Position numbers and translations under genes: made by a program. Positions 1-11,327 of a stretch of 64,000 nucleotides of DNA are shown here, piece after piece. The notes beneath the pieces were generated by a model. That model did not search any database. It was not told where the DNA came from and saw only the letters and a program-made list of their open reading frames with translations. Within the stretch, counting starts at the first letter, position 1. Each line of letters opens with the position of its first letter. The stretch is from Lutraria lutraria (lineage: Eukaryota; Mollusca; Bivalvia; Venerida; Mactridae): the NCBI GenBank assembly GCA_964023205.1, contig OZ026841.1, forward strand, positions 34,734,399-34,798,398, read 5' to 3'.

Positions 1-207
1 TGTAGAAACGTGATATGAATCCGTGACTTTTTTCTCATCTACTGGGAAAATGAACACTGAACATTCTGCAAACACAGCTATCATTTGTGTTCAGGAAATG
101 ATGTGTTTATATTTCCCCATGGAAGTAAAATAATGTTGCGGCAACATGCGCTGATTAAGTTTAGTTAGTTCTTGTTCGCTTGTGTCACTTTTGTGTGGAA
201 ATATATC

Positions 208-287
208 ATTAAAAAGTATGTTGTGCACTGGCGCAGGGGAAAACATCTTTAAAATGTATGTTTTACACTGGCGCAGGGGACACTTCG
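208..287. repeat. 40-bp tandem duplication
   Basis: Two imperfect 40-bp copies share 'gtatgtt' and 'cactggcgcagggga' exactly 40 bases apart. The rest of 1-834 is A+T-rich DNA in which I see no gene or recognisable element. Confidence 0.7.
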
Positions 288-834
288 AACTTATAGATGT
301 ATTTGAAGGTTTCGTACGCAATGGCCATCATCTTTGAATCTTGCCTTTCGGGCAATCTTCATACTTGAACATATAATATTGTAATTGAATGTTCTTCGCT
401 GATGTTGGAGATATAAGGGACTTCAGTGTGCTTTTTCATTCCATGTAAATAACAATTTAAACATTTAATGTCTAATGTTCAGAAAATCTAGGCCAGCATA
501 TTCTGCAGTACGTAATAAACATTTTCGGTAGCTTTCATTGTTGACCGCTCACATTATCCATACTATATGTAACAACATTTAAAGCCCCATGAGCTTTTTG
601 CAATAAAAAATATATGTAAAAAACAAACATTTGCTGACATTATCCCAAGATAATTATTACCGACGAAACAAGCAATATTTCTTCTAAAAACACTCATTTC
701 GCAGTGTATTTTGCTTTTTTAACTTGAAATATATAGAGCGCGTGACGTAACTTTACTAAGTGTGCATAGCATGACTGCGGGAAAACACAGCTGTTCTATA
801 AATAGTATTTTTTCCAATGATATTGAAAAAAATA

Positions 835-1019
835 TGGGCTGGACACATACGAATAAACGATAAGAATTCCTTTTCTTGGCGAACCATGCCGTTTTTATTC
901 TTTTAACACGATAACAACTTGAGATAATCCGAATCAAGCAAAAGTACTTGATTCTAACTTTAAACGAATAAAAAGAACAAGTTCCGAGATTTGACCGACG
1001 TGTAGGGGCCTGCTAACCA
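835..1019 (-). repeat. 3' LTR of the BEL/Pao element
   Basis: 185 bp, identical base for base to 7691-7875. On the minus strand it starts TGGTTAGCAGG and ends CCAGCCCA. An AATAAA polyadenylation-type signal lies at 894-899 on the minus strand, about 60 bases before the LTR end. It is short for a BEL/Pao LTR. A 7-bp inverted repeat (AATCAAG/CTTGATT) sits in its middle. Confidence 0.95.
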
Positions 1020-1030
1020 TACCCCTCCAC
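1020..1030 (-). other. Polypurine tract of the BEL/Pao element
   Basis: On the minus strand GTGGAGGGGTA directly abuts the 3' LTR, with a 7-purine core GGAGGGG at 1022-1028. Position and composition fit the plus-strand primer of reverse transcription. Confidence 0.75.
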
Positions 1031-2464
1031 ATTGATAAGTTCCATTATCAATACAACAATAATTGTCCTTACAATGCTATAACATACATATAAAATAAAA
1101 CTATTTTAGACAACAAAAATTTCAATTTTGTGAGTTCGATAATTTAGAAATGATAGATTGCTTATAATAATACTCATATAGAATGAAATAAGTAAAATTC
1201 ATTCCGATAATAGCCATCGATACAGATTAAAATTACTTTTCGATATAATTCGAAGTTCGATTTGGAAACAACAGTCAGTACTGCTTAAATTACTATACGA
1301 TATAGCTCGATCACAAAGTTTAGTTCGATTCAAACGATTTTCCTTACTATTAACACTTAAATAGTATTCGATACAACAATCAACACAGCATCATGATTGA
1401 ACATAGATCATAAAACTTAAAATGTATGTAGGGACATACAATAACATTTCAAAAAAGTTTAACATCAACCAAATAACTATAATCTATTAAGTTCTTAACA
1501 ATGTATGCTTGTACAATGTCATCGACAGAAAAATGCAATTTCCAGACAAAGATTTTCACCCACTAGGTTCATATTCGATCAACATTTTACATAAAAATTG
1601 ATGAAAGTTTTAACTATTTCAATGCTTATATATATGTTACTTAACATTACTAATTCGCATTCTATAAAACCCATTATTAAAGTTCTTACAATTTTTTGAA
1701 ACAAGATGATATCAAATGTAAGTCAATACAAAATGTAACAGAACAAATCAACTCAATGATTCTTATCAAGTTATCAAAGATATCAATCAAATTCAAATTG
1801 CAAGTCATAAGGTAGTACACTCAACTATCAACACACCAAGTTCTACAACTCTTGAATGGCACAACTTTTACAATAATCAAATGATAGGAAACAAACACAA
1901 CTTCGGGAGTAATGTGAAACAACACATTCATGATAAAGAATATCTTGAATCGACGGACATATTAATATTTAAACGATAATATTCATTGCATAATATTGTA
2001 TCACACAAACAGAATTCAAGACATAAATCTGCATACAATAACACTAATGAAATTTAGTATTCTGCAACAATCCTGAAACAAGAAGACATGTCATACCACT
2101 ACGATTTGAAATAACAAGTTTGTCCTACAACAATGAGCATATAAATTGGCAACACAACATGAAATTAGTCTATCAATAATAATAGTCTATCAGGTAGTTC
2201 ATAAAGTTTCGACAAGAAACCAGCCATTTTACAGAAAAGTTTATGTTCATCCTTTGTACAGGACCTCTTCAAAATGAAAGTTTATAATGTCAATTTGTGA
2301 TTTTTAGGTGAATTCCTTTTCACTCTTCAAGTTATGAATTATACATTTAAAAAAAGATAAGCAGTAAAAGGATTATCATGCCCCTTAAACACACTGCTTT
2401 TAATTTTAACAATTTTAACACTATCTTATCTCAAACGAAGCACTTCTTAAAGTCTGTCAATAAA
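1031..2464 (-). other. Long non-coding region between gag-pol and the 3' LTR
   Basis: About 1.43 kb, A+T-rich, without a frame of note on either strand. It lies inside the retrotransposon, downstream of the polyprotein stop and upstream of the polypurine tract. It could be the 3' untranslated region, a decayed extra gene or captured DNA; I recognise nothing in it. Confidence 0.7.
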
Positions 2465-5400
2465 TTACACTTGATATTTATCAAGAAGACACAAACGCGA
2501 AATTGGTCGTTCAATCTCATTTTCCTTAACTCGAACCTTCGCTGATCGAACATGACCGTCTCGACCACGGTAAACTTCAACAATTCGCCCGAGTGGCCAC
2601 AGACCACGAGGAGTCTCCCTGGATACTACAAGAACTACATCATTAACAGATAGGTCAGGTTGTTCCGTGTTCCATTTTTTCCGAGTAGAAAGACTGGGTA
2701 ACCATTCTTGTAACCAGCGCTTCCAAAAATGTCTGATTAATTCTTGGACACGTCGCCATCTACGTATAGGATTATAGCTCTCAGAATAGGATATTTTTGG
2801 AGCAAATTCTCCGCCAGATTGTCCAAATAGAAAATGGTTTGGAGTTAATGGCGTGCAGTCGCTGGTATGTGTCGATTGATAGGTAAGGGGTCTGGAGTTG
2901 ATTAAAGCTTCGGCTCCAGTAAATGCGGTACACAATTCTTCATCAGTCACATCGGCACCTCTCAAAATGTTATATATAGCACGCTTTGCACTTTTGATCA
3001 TAGTTTCATGACAACCACCCCAATGAGGAGCATATGGAGGGTTGAATTGCCATTTTACACCTCTATTAGCAGTTCTATCCTGCACTTTATTAATGTCTAT
3101 CAAATTCACAAGTTCTTTCAGTTCTCTATCAGCACCAATAAAATTAGTTCCTCTGTCAGACAGCATTTTTAGAGGACAGCCCCTCCTATTCACCATTCTG
3201 TAGAAAGCGTTGATAAAGGAATTTGTATCTAGACCATAGGCCATCTCCAGATGTACAGCTCTTGAAGCCAAACATGTAAATAAGCAGAGATATCTCTTCT
3301 CACGGCGCTTGCCTCTGCCTTGAATGGTAATAAATGGACCACCAAAGTCAACGGATACATGAGCAAATGCACGCAATGGCATATCAAGACGAATCTTTGG
3401 TAGAGGAGCCATTATCTGACCACAAGGTTTAGCTTTTAGACGTCGACAAGTCATACAGTTTCTCTCAAGATCACGAATTTCTTCACGAGCATGTATGACC
3501 CAATAACGTGATGATATTGCTGAAAGTACATCATTAGTTCCACCATGATTTCGTAATTCATGATAATACTTCACAATCAAGGAAGTCACATGATTTCTCC
3601 TGGGTAGTATAACTGGAAAACGAACATCATAAGGCAGATATTCCCCAAACTTCAATCTTGAATCAACACGTAGAATCCCATCTTCATCTAACTTAGGGTT
3701 TAAAGTCAAAATCTTGCTTGTGACTGGCAATTTCTTACTATTTCGTGCACACGTGATCTCTGTTGAAAATGTTTGTTGAGCATACTTAATAAACACTTTT
3801 TCACTATCTCGAAGTTCATCAGAGGTCAAACTACCACAAATCTTTTTGTTCAAACAATTGTTTACAAATCTGTATACCCAAGAACAAATCCTAATCAACT
3901 TTAACCAACTAGAATAGCGTAATGGATCCAGTTTGAATGAGACATCACTAACCATCACAAATGTACTGTCACAATGAATATTCATCTTGCACTTCTTGAA
4001 CTCAACACTACTGGCACCTGTTTGTTCAACTTTGTTCTCTGGCCATTTGTCTTGAGGTAATCCCAGGAATCTAGGTCCATGCCACCAGTATTCATTATTT
4101 TCCATATCAGCAGCTGAAATACCTCGAGTAATGATATCAGCAGGATTCTCTGAAGTAGGCACATATCGCCACTGCTTTGGATGTGTTTGTCTATGTATTT
4201 CACCGACACGATTTCCCACGAATGGTTTGAGTCTACGACTTTGATTTCGAATCCAAAACAGTACATTCATACTATCACACCACAATATAACATCCTTGAT
4301 GGAAATGTCATAAGTTCTGCAAACAACCATGGCAAGTCGAACACCAAGTACAGCACCCATAAGTTCTAATCTCGGAATACTAATAGTTTCAAGGGGAGCA
4401 ACTCTTCCTTTTGCAGCGACAAATCTAGTAGAAATCTCCCCATGAATGTACAAACATCTTGCATAAATAACAGCACCATACGATGTGATTGACGCATCTG
4501 TAAATACATGAAGTTCAAGTTGTTTTATCTGATTAGCAAGTTCATGAGCACCTATGTATCTACTAACATGAACACGTCTCAAATTACAAAGTTCAGCTAA
4601 CCATGCTTCAATTTTCAACATGATATCAGGTTCTATAATATTGTCCCAGTCTATACCACAAACCCAAATGTCCTGCATCAACACCTTAGCTCTCATAACA
4701 TACGGCAATATCAAACCGATTGGATCAAATATCGATGCTATTGTCTTCAGAAAGTTTCTCTTTGTAAATGTCATATTTGAGCTAGGAGGGTTCACATGAA
4801 CAGTAAAACTGTCTGAGCTGGCGTTCCATAGTACACCAAGAGTTTTAATTGAAGGTAACTCATCATTTGATAAATCAATCTGAGATGCTCTATCTTCCAT
4901 AGGAATGCATTTCAACACTTCAGTAGAATTAGACAACCATTTTCGGACATGCATTCCTGCCCTTTTCCAAATGTTTATTAACTGGCGATATAGTTCAATA
5001 CACTGTTCCACTGTCTGGACCGAATCCAAGCCGTCGTCCATATACGTGGATTTTAACACAGTTTCCGCAGCAAGTGGGTATTGCTTTGAATATCTAGTCG
5101 CATTCTGCTGTGCAACAAATTGTGCCAAAAAAGGCGACGCATTAACACCAAATACCAATCTTGAATATTCATAGATGTCAGGCTCACTATCAGGAGTTTT
5201 CCTCCATAGAAATCGGTGATACGGATGATCCTCTTCATTTAAACCAACCCTTAAATACATTTCTGCTACATCACACACTATAGCGACTGGATAGCGCCTA
5301 AATCTCAACAACACGTCAAATAGTTCATTTTGCAACTTTGGACCAGTGTGAATAACATCATTCAAACTCAAATTATCAATCTTAGCTGATGCGTCGAATA

Positions 5401-7651
5401 CTATTCGAACTTTGGTTGTGTCTTTGTCAGGACGCACAACTGGAAAATGTGGCATATACCAACAATTTGACAAATTAGTATCAATATCAGAGTCCAGTTT
5501 TTTAATATATCCCTTCTCAACATAATCATGTATAGTCTTATCATAAGTTTGAAACAACTGTTCATCTTTTCTCAATTTTCTCTCAGTAGACTTTAAACGA
5601 TTAACTGCCATCTTGTAGTTATTCTTTAATTCACACTTGTTATCTTTCCACGGCAAAGAAACTTTGTAAAAGTCATGATCATCACTAAGGGATTTTTCAG
5701 CTTTACTCACTGCCACTATTTCATCAGGGGACAAACACTTATCATTAGTATTACAATTCTCAATGTTCCAAAATTTTTCTAATGTTCTATCAATGTCACA
5801 ACACTTGTCAGTAAAGAAAGTAGTAAATGTTTTCATTCCCAATACTTCACTGGTACTATCTAATACTCCAACACAAGTCCATCCTAAGGGCGTTAACCTA
5901 GCTACCGGCTCCCCAGGATCTCCAGATATTTCACAAATTGATTTGTGCACATCAGAATAATCAAGTCCTATGAGAAGATCAACACAGTCACGGGTAAGGC
6001 TCACAAATGGCACATCTTGCAAATGTTTGTAGCGTTGACATTCTATCTTCCAGTTTGTTGGTTTTAAAGAACCAGTCACATTGTTAGTAGTTTGTGCCTC
6101 CATATTCATCTGATAAGAACCACTAATACTATTAAGACCAAACTTAACTGCCATTGTTTCAAATATTTCAGTTTTACCATTCAATACATTAACTTTCACT
6201 TTCTCAAGGTCACCAGACAGACCTAATATGCTGGCTACATCATTATTCAAATAGGATTTTGTACTCCCATCATCCAGTAAGGCATTCACTTGAATTGTTC
6301 GACCATTGTTACCAGTAAGAATAACTGGAATTGTTCTCAATGAAATATGTCCACTTATACGAGAAGAACGCTGCGAGTGATAAGCAGATTCAGCCTGAGA
6401 TGCATGTTGTTCAGAATGAAGTAAAGGATGGTGAACTTTTTCACAATTGTTGATACCACAAACTTTGGAATTGTAACAATCCAAACCACGATGACTGCCT
6501 TTCAAGCATCTAAAGCATAAACGATGCTCTTTTGCTTTATTCCATCTACCATGAATATTCAAACCAGTAAATTCACCACAGTTCAAAATATTATGTCCAG
6601 TTTGACCGCAAATAACACATTTACGGTTTGATTGCTTTGATTTATTTTCCCCAAAGTGAGTTCTATTCTGATTTTGTGGAGCACGAGATTGTGTGTCGTA
6701 TGAATTAAAACCATTTTTAGTTTCAGATGCGATCATTAGGTAGCTTGATTCCTTATTCACCCAATCTCTTAAAGTTTGCACAGATTCAGTCATTTTATTT
6801 TCTGAAATGTAACGGTGATATCTAGTAAGCATAGACTCTGGGAGTTTCTGCAACAGATTTAAGTACAAAGAACCATCCCTTAAATCGTTATCACGTCCAG
6901 CTTCTGTCATGTTGATCACAGCAATATCCAGAATATCAGCAAATTTTTCGATTAACTTCGGATTTTCATTGCGCAGTGGCGCAAACTTAGAAAGGTCTTC
7001 CAAAAACCTAAACATCTTTCGTCGTTCACCACCGAATTTCCTTTCCAAACGTAATTTTGCAGACTCATAGGCCTTGGCTGAATACCCAAGATCATCGATT
7101 GCTTTAAGAGCTTCACCCTGTAATGACTGCCTAAGCTGGAGTAACTTATATTCAGAAGAAACTTGAGTTTTGTCAATACAGGCCATAAAGGCCGCATTCC
7201 AAGATTCATATTTACGTTTATCTCCATAGAATTTTGGAATTTCCACTCTCTTCAGCTGTGTTCGAAAATCTTCATGCACTGCAGTTTTCACTGGTACTGA
7301 ATTAGATTCAGAATATAACGACTCTTGACTTTCATAACGAGAAATACCTTTGTTCCAAGCCTGATAGACGGTGCAGGAAATTTCTGAATACTGTTCATTT
7401 ACTGTCTCAATTTCTAGACGTGTTGATTCTTCACTTTCCAAATTAGAATGATGTTGATGAAACATAGATATTTTTTCCAAACATGCTGTTAATTCGTCGA
7501 AATGTTTATCTAGGTTGGCATGAAGTTCATGAACACGTGCTGTATCAATGGGGGTTTCCTCTGTGACGATCAGCAGTCTGTTTTTACATTTGGTAAAATT
7601 GGTCTTCAAACGTGTTTTTTCACGCTTCAATGCAACAATAGCTTCTGCCAT
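2465..7651 (-). CDS. BEL/Pao Gag-Pol polyprotein, intact
   Basis: A 1728-residue polyprotein that supplies particle assembly and copying functions for the element. A Gag-like region of DUF1759 type covers about 128-300. Two CCHC zinc knuckles follow (C345/C348/H353/C358 and C379/C382/H387/C392). The aspartic protease has LLDDGS at 458-463. Reverse transcriptase spans about 710-890 with YMDD at 870-873. A Pao-type region (935-1000) is followed by RNase H with D1052, E1096, D1126 and D1172. Integrase has an HHCC zinc site (H1364, H1369, C1399, C1402) and catalytic D1435, D1499 and E1549. A C-terminal DUF5641-like domain runs from about 1625. I chose the ATG at 7651; the open frame runs further back through the primer-binding site into the LTR, but the first ATG in it is this one. 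No stop or frameshift is present. Confidence 0.95.
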   Translation of the reverse strand: MAEAIVALKREKTRLKTNFTKCKNRLLIVTEETPIDTARVHELHANLDKHFDELTACLEKISMFHQHHSNLESEESTRLEIETVNEQYSEISCTVYQAWNKGISRYESQESLYSESNSVPVKTAVHEDFRTQLKRVEIPKFYGDKRKYESWNAAFMACIDKTQVSSEYKLLQLRQSLQGEALKAIDDLGYSAKAYESAKLRLERKFGGERRKMFRFLEDLSKFAPLRNENPKLIEKFADILDIAVINMTEAGRDNDLRDGSLYLNLLQKLPESMLTRYHRYISENKMTESVQTLRDWVNKESSYLMIASETKNGFNSYDTQSRAPQNQNRTHFGENKSKQSNRKCVICGQTGHNILNCGEFTGLNIHGRWNKAKEHRLCFRCLKGSHRGLDCYNSKVCGINNCEKVHHPLLHSEQHASQAESAYHSQRSSRISGHISLRTIPVILTGNNGRTIQVNALLDDGSTKSYLNNDVASILGLSGDLEKVKVNVLNGKTEIFETMAVKFGLNSISGSYQMNMEAQTTNNVTGSLKPTNWKIECQRYKHLQDVPFVSLTRDCVDLLIGLDYSDVHKSICEISGDPGEPVARLTPLGWTCVGVLDSTSEVLGMKTFTTFFTDKCCDIDRTLEKFWNIENCNTNDKCLSPDEIVAVSKAEKSLSDDHDFYKVSLPWKDNKCELKNNYKMAVNRLKSTERKLRKDEQLFQTYDKTIHDYVEKGYIKKLDSDIDTNLSNCWYMPHFPVVRPDKDTTKVRIVFDASAKIDNLSLNDVIHTGPKLQNELFDVLLRFRRYPVAIVCDVAEMYLRVGLNEEDHPYHRFLWRKTPDSEPDIYEYSRLVFGVNASPFLAQFVAQQNATRYSKQYPLAAETVLKSTYMDDGLDSVQTVEQCIELYRQLINIWKRAGMHVRKWLSNSTEVLKCIPMEDRASQIDLSNDELPSIKTLGVLWNASSDSFTVHVNPPSSNMTFTKRNFLKTIASIFDPIGLILPYVMRAKVLMQDIWVCGIDWDNIIEPDIMLKIEAWLAELCNLRRVHVSRYIGAHELANQIKQLELHVFTDASITSYGAVIYARCLYIHGEISTRFVAAKGRVAPLETISIPRLELMGAVLGVRLAMVVCRTYDISIKDVILWCDSMNVLFWIRNQSRRLKPFVGNRVGEIHRQTHPKQWRYVPTSENPADIITRGISAADMENNEYWWHGPRFLGLPQDKWPENKVEQTGASSVEFKKCKMNIHCDSTFVMVSDVSFKLDPLRYSSWLKLIRICSWVYRFVNNCLNKKICGSLTSDELRDSEKVFIKYAQQTFSTEITCARNSKKLPVTSKILTLNPKLDEDGILRVDSRLKFGEYLPYDVRFPVILPRRNHVTSLIVKYYHELRNHGGTNDVLSAISSRYWVIHAREEIRDLERNCMTCRRLKAKPCGQIMAPLPKIRLDMPLRAFAHVSVDFGGPFITIQGRGKRREKRYLCLFTCLASRAVHLEMAYGLDTNSFINAFYRMVNRRGCPLKMLSDRGTNFIGADRELKELVNLIDINKVQDRTANRGVKWQFNPPYAPHWGGCHETMIKSAKRAIYNILRGADVTDEELCTAFTGAEALINSRPLTYQSTHTSDCTPLTPNHFLFGQSGGEFAPKISYSESYNPIRRWRRVQELIRHFWKRWLQEWLPSLSTRKKWNTEQPDLSVNDVVLVVSRETPRGLWPLGRIVEVYRGRDGHVRSAKVRVKENEIERPISRLCLLDKYQV

Positions 7652-7674
7652 GTCGATAATCAGTATAAACCTCG

Positions 7675-7685
7675 CTCTGCTACCA
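7675..7685 (-). other. Primer-binding site, probably initiator tRNA-Met
   Basis: Five bases inside the 5' LTR the minus strand reads TGGTAGCAGAG, eleven bases complementary to the 3' end of animal initiator tRNA-Met (known ending CUCUGCUACCA). The match fades after base 11. The tRNA assignment is inference. Confidence 0.75.
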
Positions 7686-7690
7686 TTTTT

Positions 7691-7875
7691 TGGGCTGGAC
7701 ACATACGAATAAACGATAAGAATTCCTTTTCTTGGCGAACCATGCCGTTTTTATTCTTTTAACACGATAACAACTTGAGATAATCCGAATCAAGCAAAAG
7801 TACTTGATTCTAACTTTAAACGAATAAAAAGAACAAGTTCCGAGATTTGACCGACGTGTAGGGGCCTGCTAACCA
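7691..7875 (-). repeat. 5' LTR of the BEL/Pao element
   Basis: 185 bp with TG...CA ends, identical to 835-1019. It should carry the promoter for the element. The polyprotein ATG lies only about 40 bases beyond its inner edge, so the leader inside the internal region is very short. Confidence 0.95.
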
Positions 7876-10336
7876 AATACGATAGTGGTTTTGGAAACAT
7901 TTTTTCTTGCTATAAAGTATGCACGGAAGGAAAACACACCGGATTCCTCTGTTATAGAAAAAAAACCAGAAACTATTTAGACCTATTCATTTATAAGCTT
8001 ATGGGACTTATAAATAAAGGATATGAATTGCTTTGAATAGTTTCCATTGTAATATCAGAAGAGATCTTCTTGTGCTTAAATATTCTATGAAAGCTACCGA
8101 GCCGAATATCTTTTTGGCAGAAAGTAGAAAGTCGTATCACTTGGTTGAAACTATTAAGATAACCAGATGACTATGGTTGCCAATGAATACTTATACAATC
8201 CCTGAAATGTCCACATGACCATTGTCCAGGCAGCAGTACACAAAAGTCATCGTAGAACGGATACAAACCCTGGTACAGTCATGCTAAATATTTAACCATT
8301 CCACTCTCCTAGATTTAACTGCGGGGTAATTTGTTTCTCCCTCTCTCTCGATCTCTAACACAACAGACAAATTGTGCTACACAGACCATGTATGCAACTC
8401 CCAAAAGTATGGATCTATCAGATATGATATTACCAATTTCCCGGTTGTTTATTAAGTTCCTTTCGTATCCCGAGTCTTCTGGTCTGTTATACATTCGATT
8501 GTTTTAACTAGAAAACAGTGTAAGGTTACGATGTATTGACAGATGCATTAGTAGAAGAGTAAGATACATGGAGGTGACATGGCGGATTGTTAAACATTTC
8601 TGATATATGTTTATGTATTACGTCTAATTGTACGCTAAACCTTGTATTTATGACCTAACACATCATCGCATGACATTAACAAGTATGTTAATTGTCTAAT
8701 ACTGGTATTGTAGCTTTTGTTTGAACGGGAAGCGTTAATAAAATCAAGAGTTGTATGAAATGATCAACTTCTTGTCACTGAGTCTCCAAATTAACTGTTT
8801 ATTTGAAGAAAACAAAGGTAATCTGCTCGTCATGTTTACAAAAAGTGTTGAATTTAATTTTCGACTGTGATCACATTTGCTGGACCCCCCTTACTTGCGC
8901 TAAACTTTGGATACTTAATTGCAAAAATGAAGGAAAAGATTTTAATATTGTCACAATATCAGTTTAAACCGCTAAACAGCAGTTTCCTGAAACAGGCTAC
9001 ATGTTACTTTTCATGATTATAACAGGATTTATCTTTGCCGTCTGTCCAATCTATTCTTTCATAAGTTTCCAAACCACTTTAATCGGCATCAGAAACCTTT
9101 TGGGAAGAAAAACGTACCTCTTGTCAGATGTTTCTATTCAAAATAAAAAAGGCAAAGAAATATAATCAAGATCTACTAGTATCTATATATCATTATATTA
9201 CATATAATGTCGCTATAAATTCTAATAAAGATTTTAAAAATCGGAGGTAAAGAATAGTTAATGTGTTGTTATAAATTTTCAGTGCTTCCGTAACATATTT
9301 TTGTGAAAGTAAAACATTGGTTTTAGGCTGGTTGGCATTGTATGAAGGTAGTATCTTTGGGAAGGGGGAAATTTAAAGCATGTGCTTTTTCCTTGGGATC
9401 CTTCTCATTTCCATATTCAGTTCATACAATCAATTTCATTCAGTTTTAAAAGACAGAGTCACACATTACATTGTCAACGATCTAGGGGCTGACTGGTATC
9501 AAAATGATATTTTTCTCATAGATTGTTCAAGACACAATTGTTTTAATCTTTTAATATGGATTTTACAGACTGGATTTAAACGTATGAAGAGTGCTCCCGT
9601 ACTTGTCAATAAAACATGCCATCAGATTAGTTATTCATGATTATAATCTATTTGTCAGACAGAAAATATAAGCACGTTTAGAGATTTACAATTATACTGA
9701 GAGAATAACCCAGGCTATTAAGTAGAGGAAAGCTATGAAAGAGAATTACTTCTTTGTGAATTCGAGGAAATTTCTTTTGAATGTTTACACTATGAGAATA
9801 TTTGGTAAAAAACCCATAACGAACAGTTAACGTTCGGAATATATTCTCATTTAAATAATGTCATTCGCACCTGCATTAATTGCATACCTAAACTTCAGAA
9901 AAATATAAATACGGTGGAAATTGATACAACTGTTGCCCAAGGCTAATACGTTATGCGTCATAATTTAATATGGTAACCTAACTGACCTGATATAAACGAT
10001 TGATTAAAGTTTACCTATGTGAAAGGTTTAAATTGACATGCAAAAAACTAAACACGTCAACAAAATGCTTTTACTAATACACATTAAACATATTTTTTGT
10101 GCATGCTGCAATGCAACAGTGCTTACATGTTCTCCTAGTGATATTGTTAAACTCGTGGTTTATGATTGTTCGGGGAATTGTAATTTCAAATGATTATCTG
10201 CAACGTTATCACTCTATAAGGAATATGATTGGAACAAAACGATCAGCTTCAGTTTGGTGTAAATTCTGTATCGTAGAACAAAAATGTTCATTATTTTGCG
10301 CGTTGCATCTACTTAAATGATTTCAATAGTATTACA
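7876..10336. other. Intergenic, nothing recognised
   Basis: About 2.4 kb of A+T-rich DNA. Short open frames, for example 9380-9640, show no family resemblance, splice context or coding bias that I can support. Confidence 0.6.
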
Positions 10337-10344
10337 GTTCGAGG

Positions 10345-10600
10345 CTGCGGCCGTTGACAAGTAGTTAGTTCGCTGGACTTGTAACATGGCGATTTGGATT
10401 CGAAGCCTGGTTGCGCAGGTCTTACACAGTTATGAAAAATTTGATAAAGTCGTCGGATTTCTTCCATGTATGGAGAGGTTGTCGGTACCTTCTGACAGGG
10501 TAAAGTCCATGAAAACAGTTAATGTAAACTGTTTTGTGTAAATAAATATCTTTGAAAAACGACGGTTTTGTGTAAATAAATATCTTTGAAAAACGACGGT
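10345..10600 (+). mobile_element. tRNA-derived SINE
   Basis: The head at 10345-10420 resembles a tRNA, with an A-box-like stretch around 'gttgacaagtagttag' and a B box 'ggattcgaagcc' at 10396-10407. The body includes 'gtcggtaccttctgacaggg', matching the 'gtcggttccttatggaag' type of body in the SINE at 61978. The tail contains a 34-bp direct duplication (10531-10564 and 10565-10598). Transcription by RNA polymerase III is inferred from the boxes. Confidence 0.6.
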
Positions 10601-10753
10601 ATCCCCAATGAAACGAATAAGATACAATTCACACAACTACCAGTGATTGTTGACATAAATAAATAATATCTGAAGAAGGCATTTGGTCAGACTCGATGTA
10701 CCGTTGATTTCAACAAGTTTGTTGTGCAAACAAAATCTCTTCTTAACAGCTGT

Positions 10754-10755
<2 letters not shown>

Positions 10756-10796
<41 letters not shown>
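10756..10796. repeat. (GA)n microsatellite
   Basis: About 20 uninterrupted GA dinucleotides. DNA between it and the repeat starting at 11328 holds nothing I recognise. Confidence 0.95.
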
Positions 10797-10798
<2 letters not shown>

Positions 10799-11327
10799 GC
10801 TAACATATATATACAGGCGTCAGAATGCTATCAATAATAAATGGTAAAATATTATCCAGCCACACATTCTTCAAGTCAAGTTATTCGTATGTAATGCTAT
10901 ATTATTTTATATACTGTGTACGTGCTAAAAGCATTGCGGAAATTATGTACGATTGTTCCTTAATTATTTATATGGTACCCTCTCTTTTCTACATTCTGCC
11001 TCACAAAATACAATTAGAATCGTAGTGTTTGCATCTAGCATGGAAACGACTGATTGATCACACAAGATTTCCTTTAACATTATATTCACATGACAAGATA
11101 CATTATATCAACAAATATGGAAGAATACGAGTATGTTGCTATATTATATTTATTATGACAGTGTCGATGTTATATATATGCATATCATACAACGAGATAT
11201 AGAACTGAATGATAGTTTGTATTAAAACAACAACAACGTCAATGTATAGCTTTCTTTCAACCAGTCTTGTAATAAAAATCAGTCTTGCTATAATTATTAC
11301 AAGTTTGGATTTTTATGACAAGAATGG

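Larger units (their letters stand above)
835..7875 (-). mobile_element. Complete BEL/Pao LTR retrotransposon
   Basis: A 7041-bp element on the minus strand bounded by two identical 185-bp LTRs with TG...CA ends. The host bases AATA lie at 831-834 and again at 7876-7879, a 4-bp target duplication; it reads as 5 bp, AAATA, if the last LTR base is counted as host. In minus-strand order it has the 5' LTR, a tRNA primer-binding site, one Gag-Pol frame, about 1.45 kb of non-coding DNA, a polypurine tract and the 3' LTR. LTR identity plus an intact frame implies a recent insertion. The order protease, reverse transcriptase, RNase H, integrase and the protein families seen place it in BEL/Pao rather than Gypsy or Copia. 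No envelope-like frame is visible. Confidence 0.95.

Noticed and set aside
2465..7702. Starting the polyprotein at the GTG in the LTR
   Set aside because: That start lies within the LTR and reads through the primer site; the ATG at 7651 is the normal choice.
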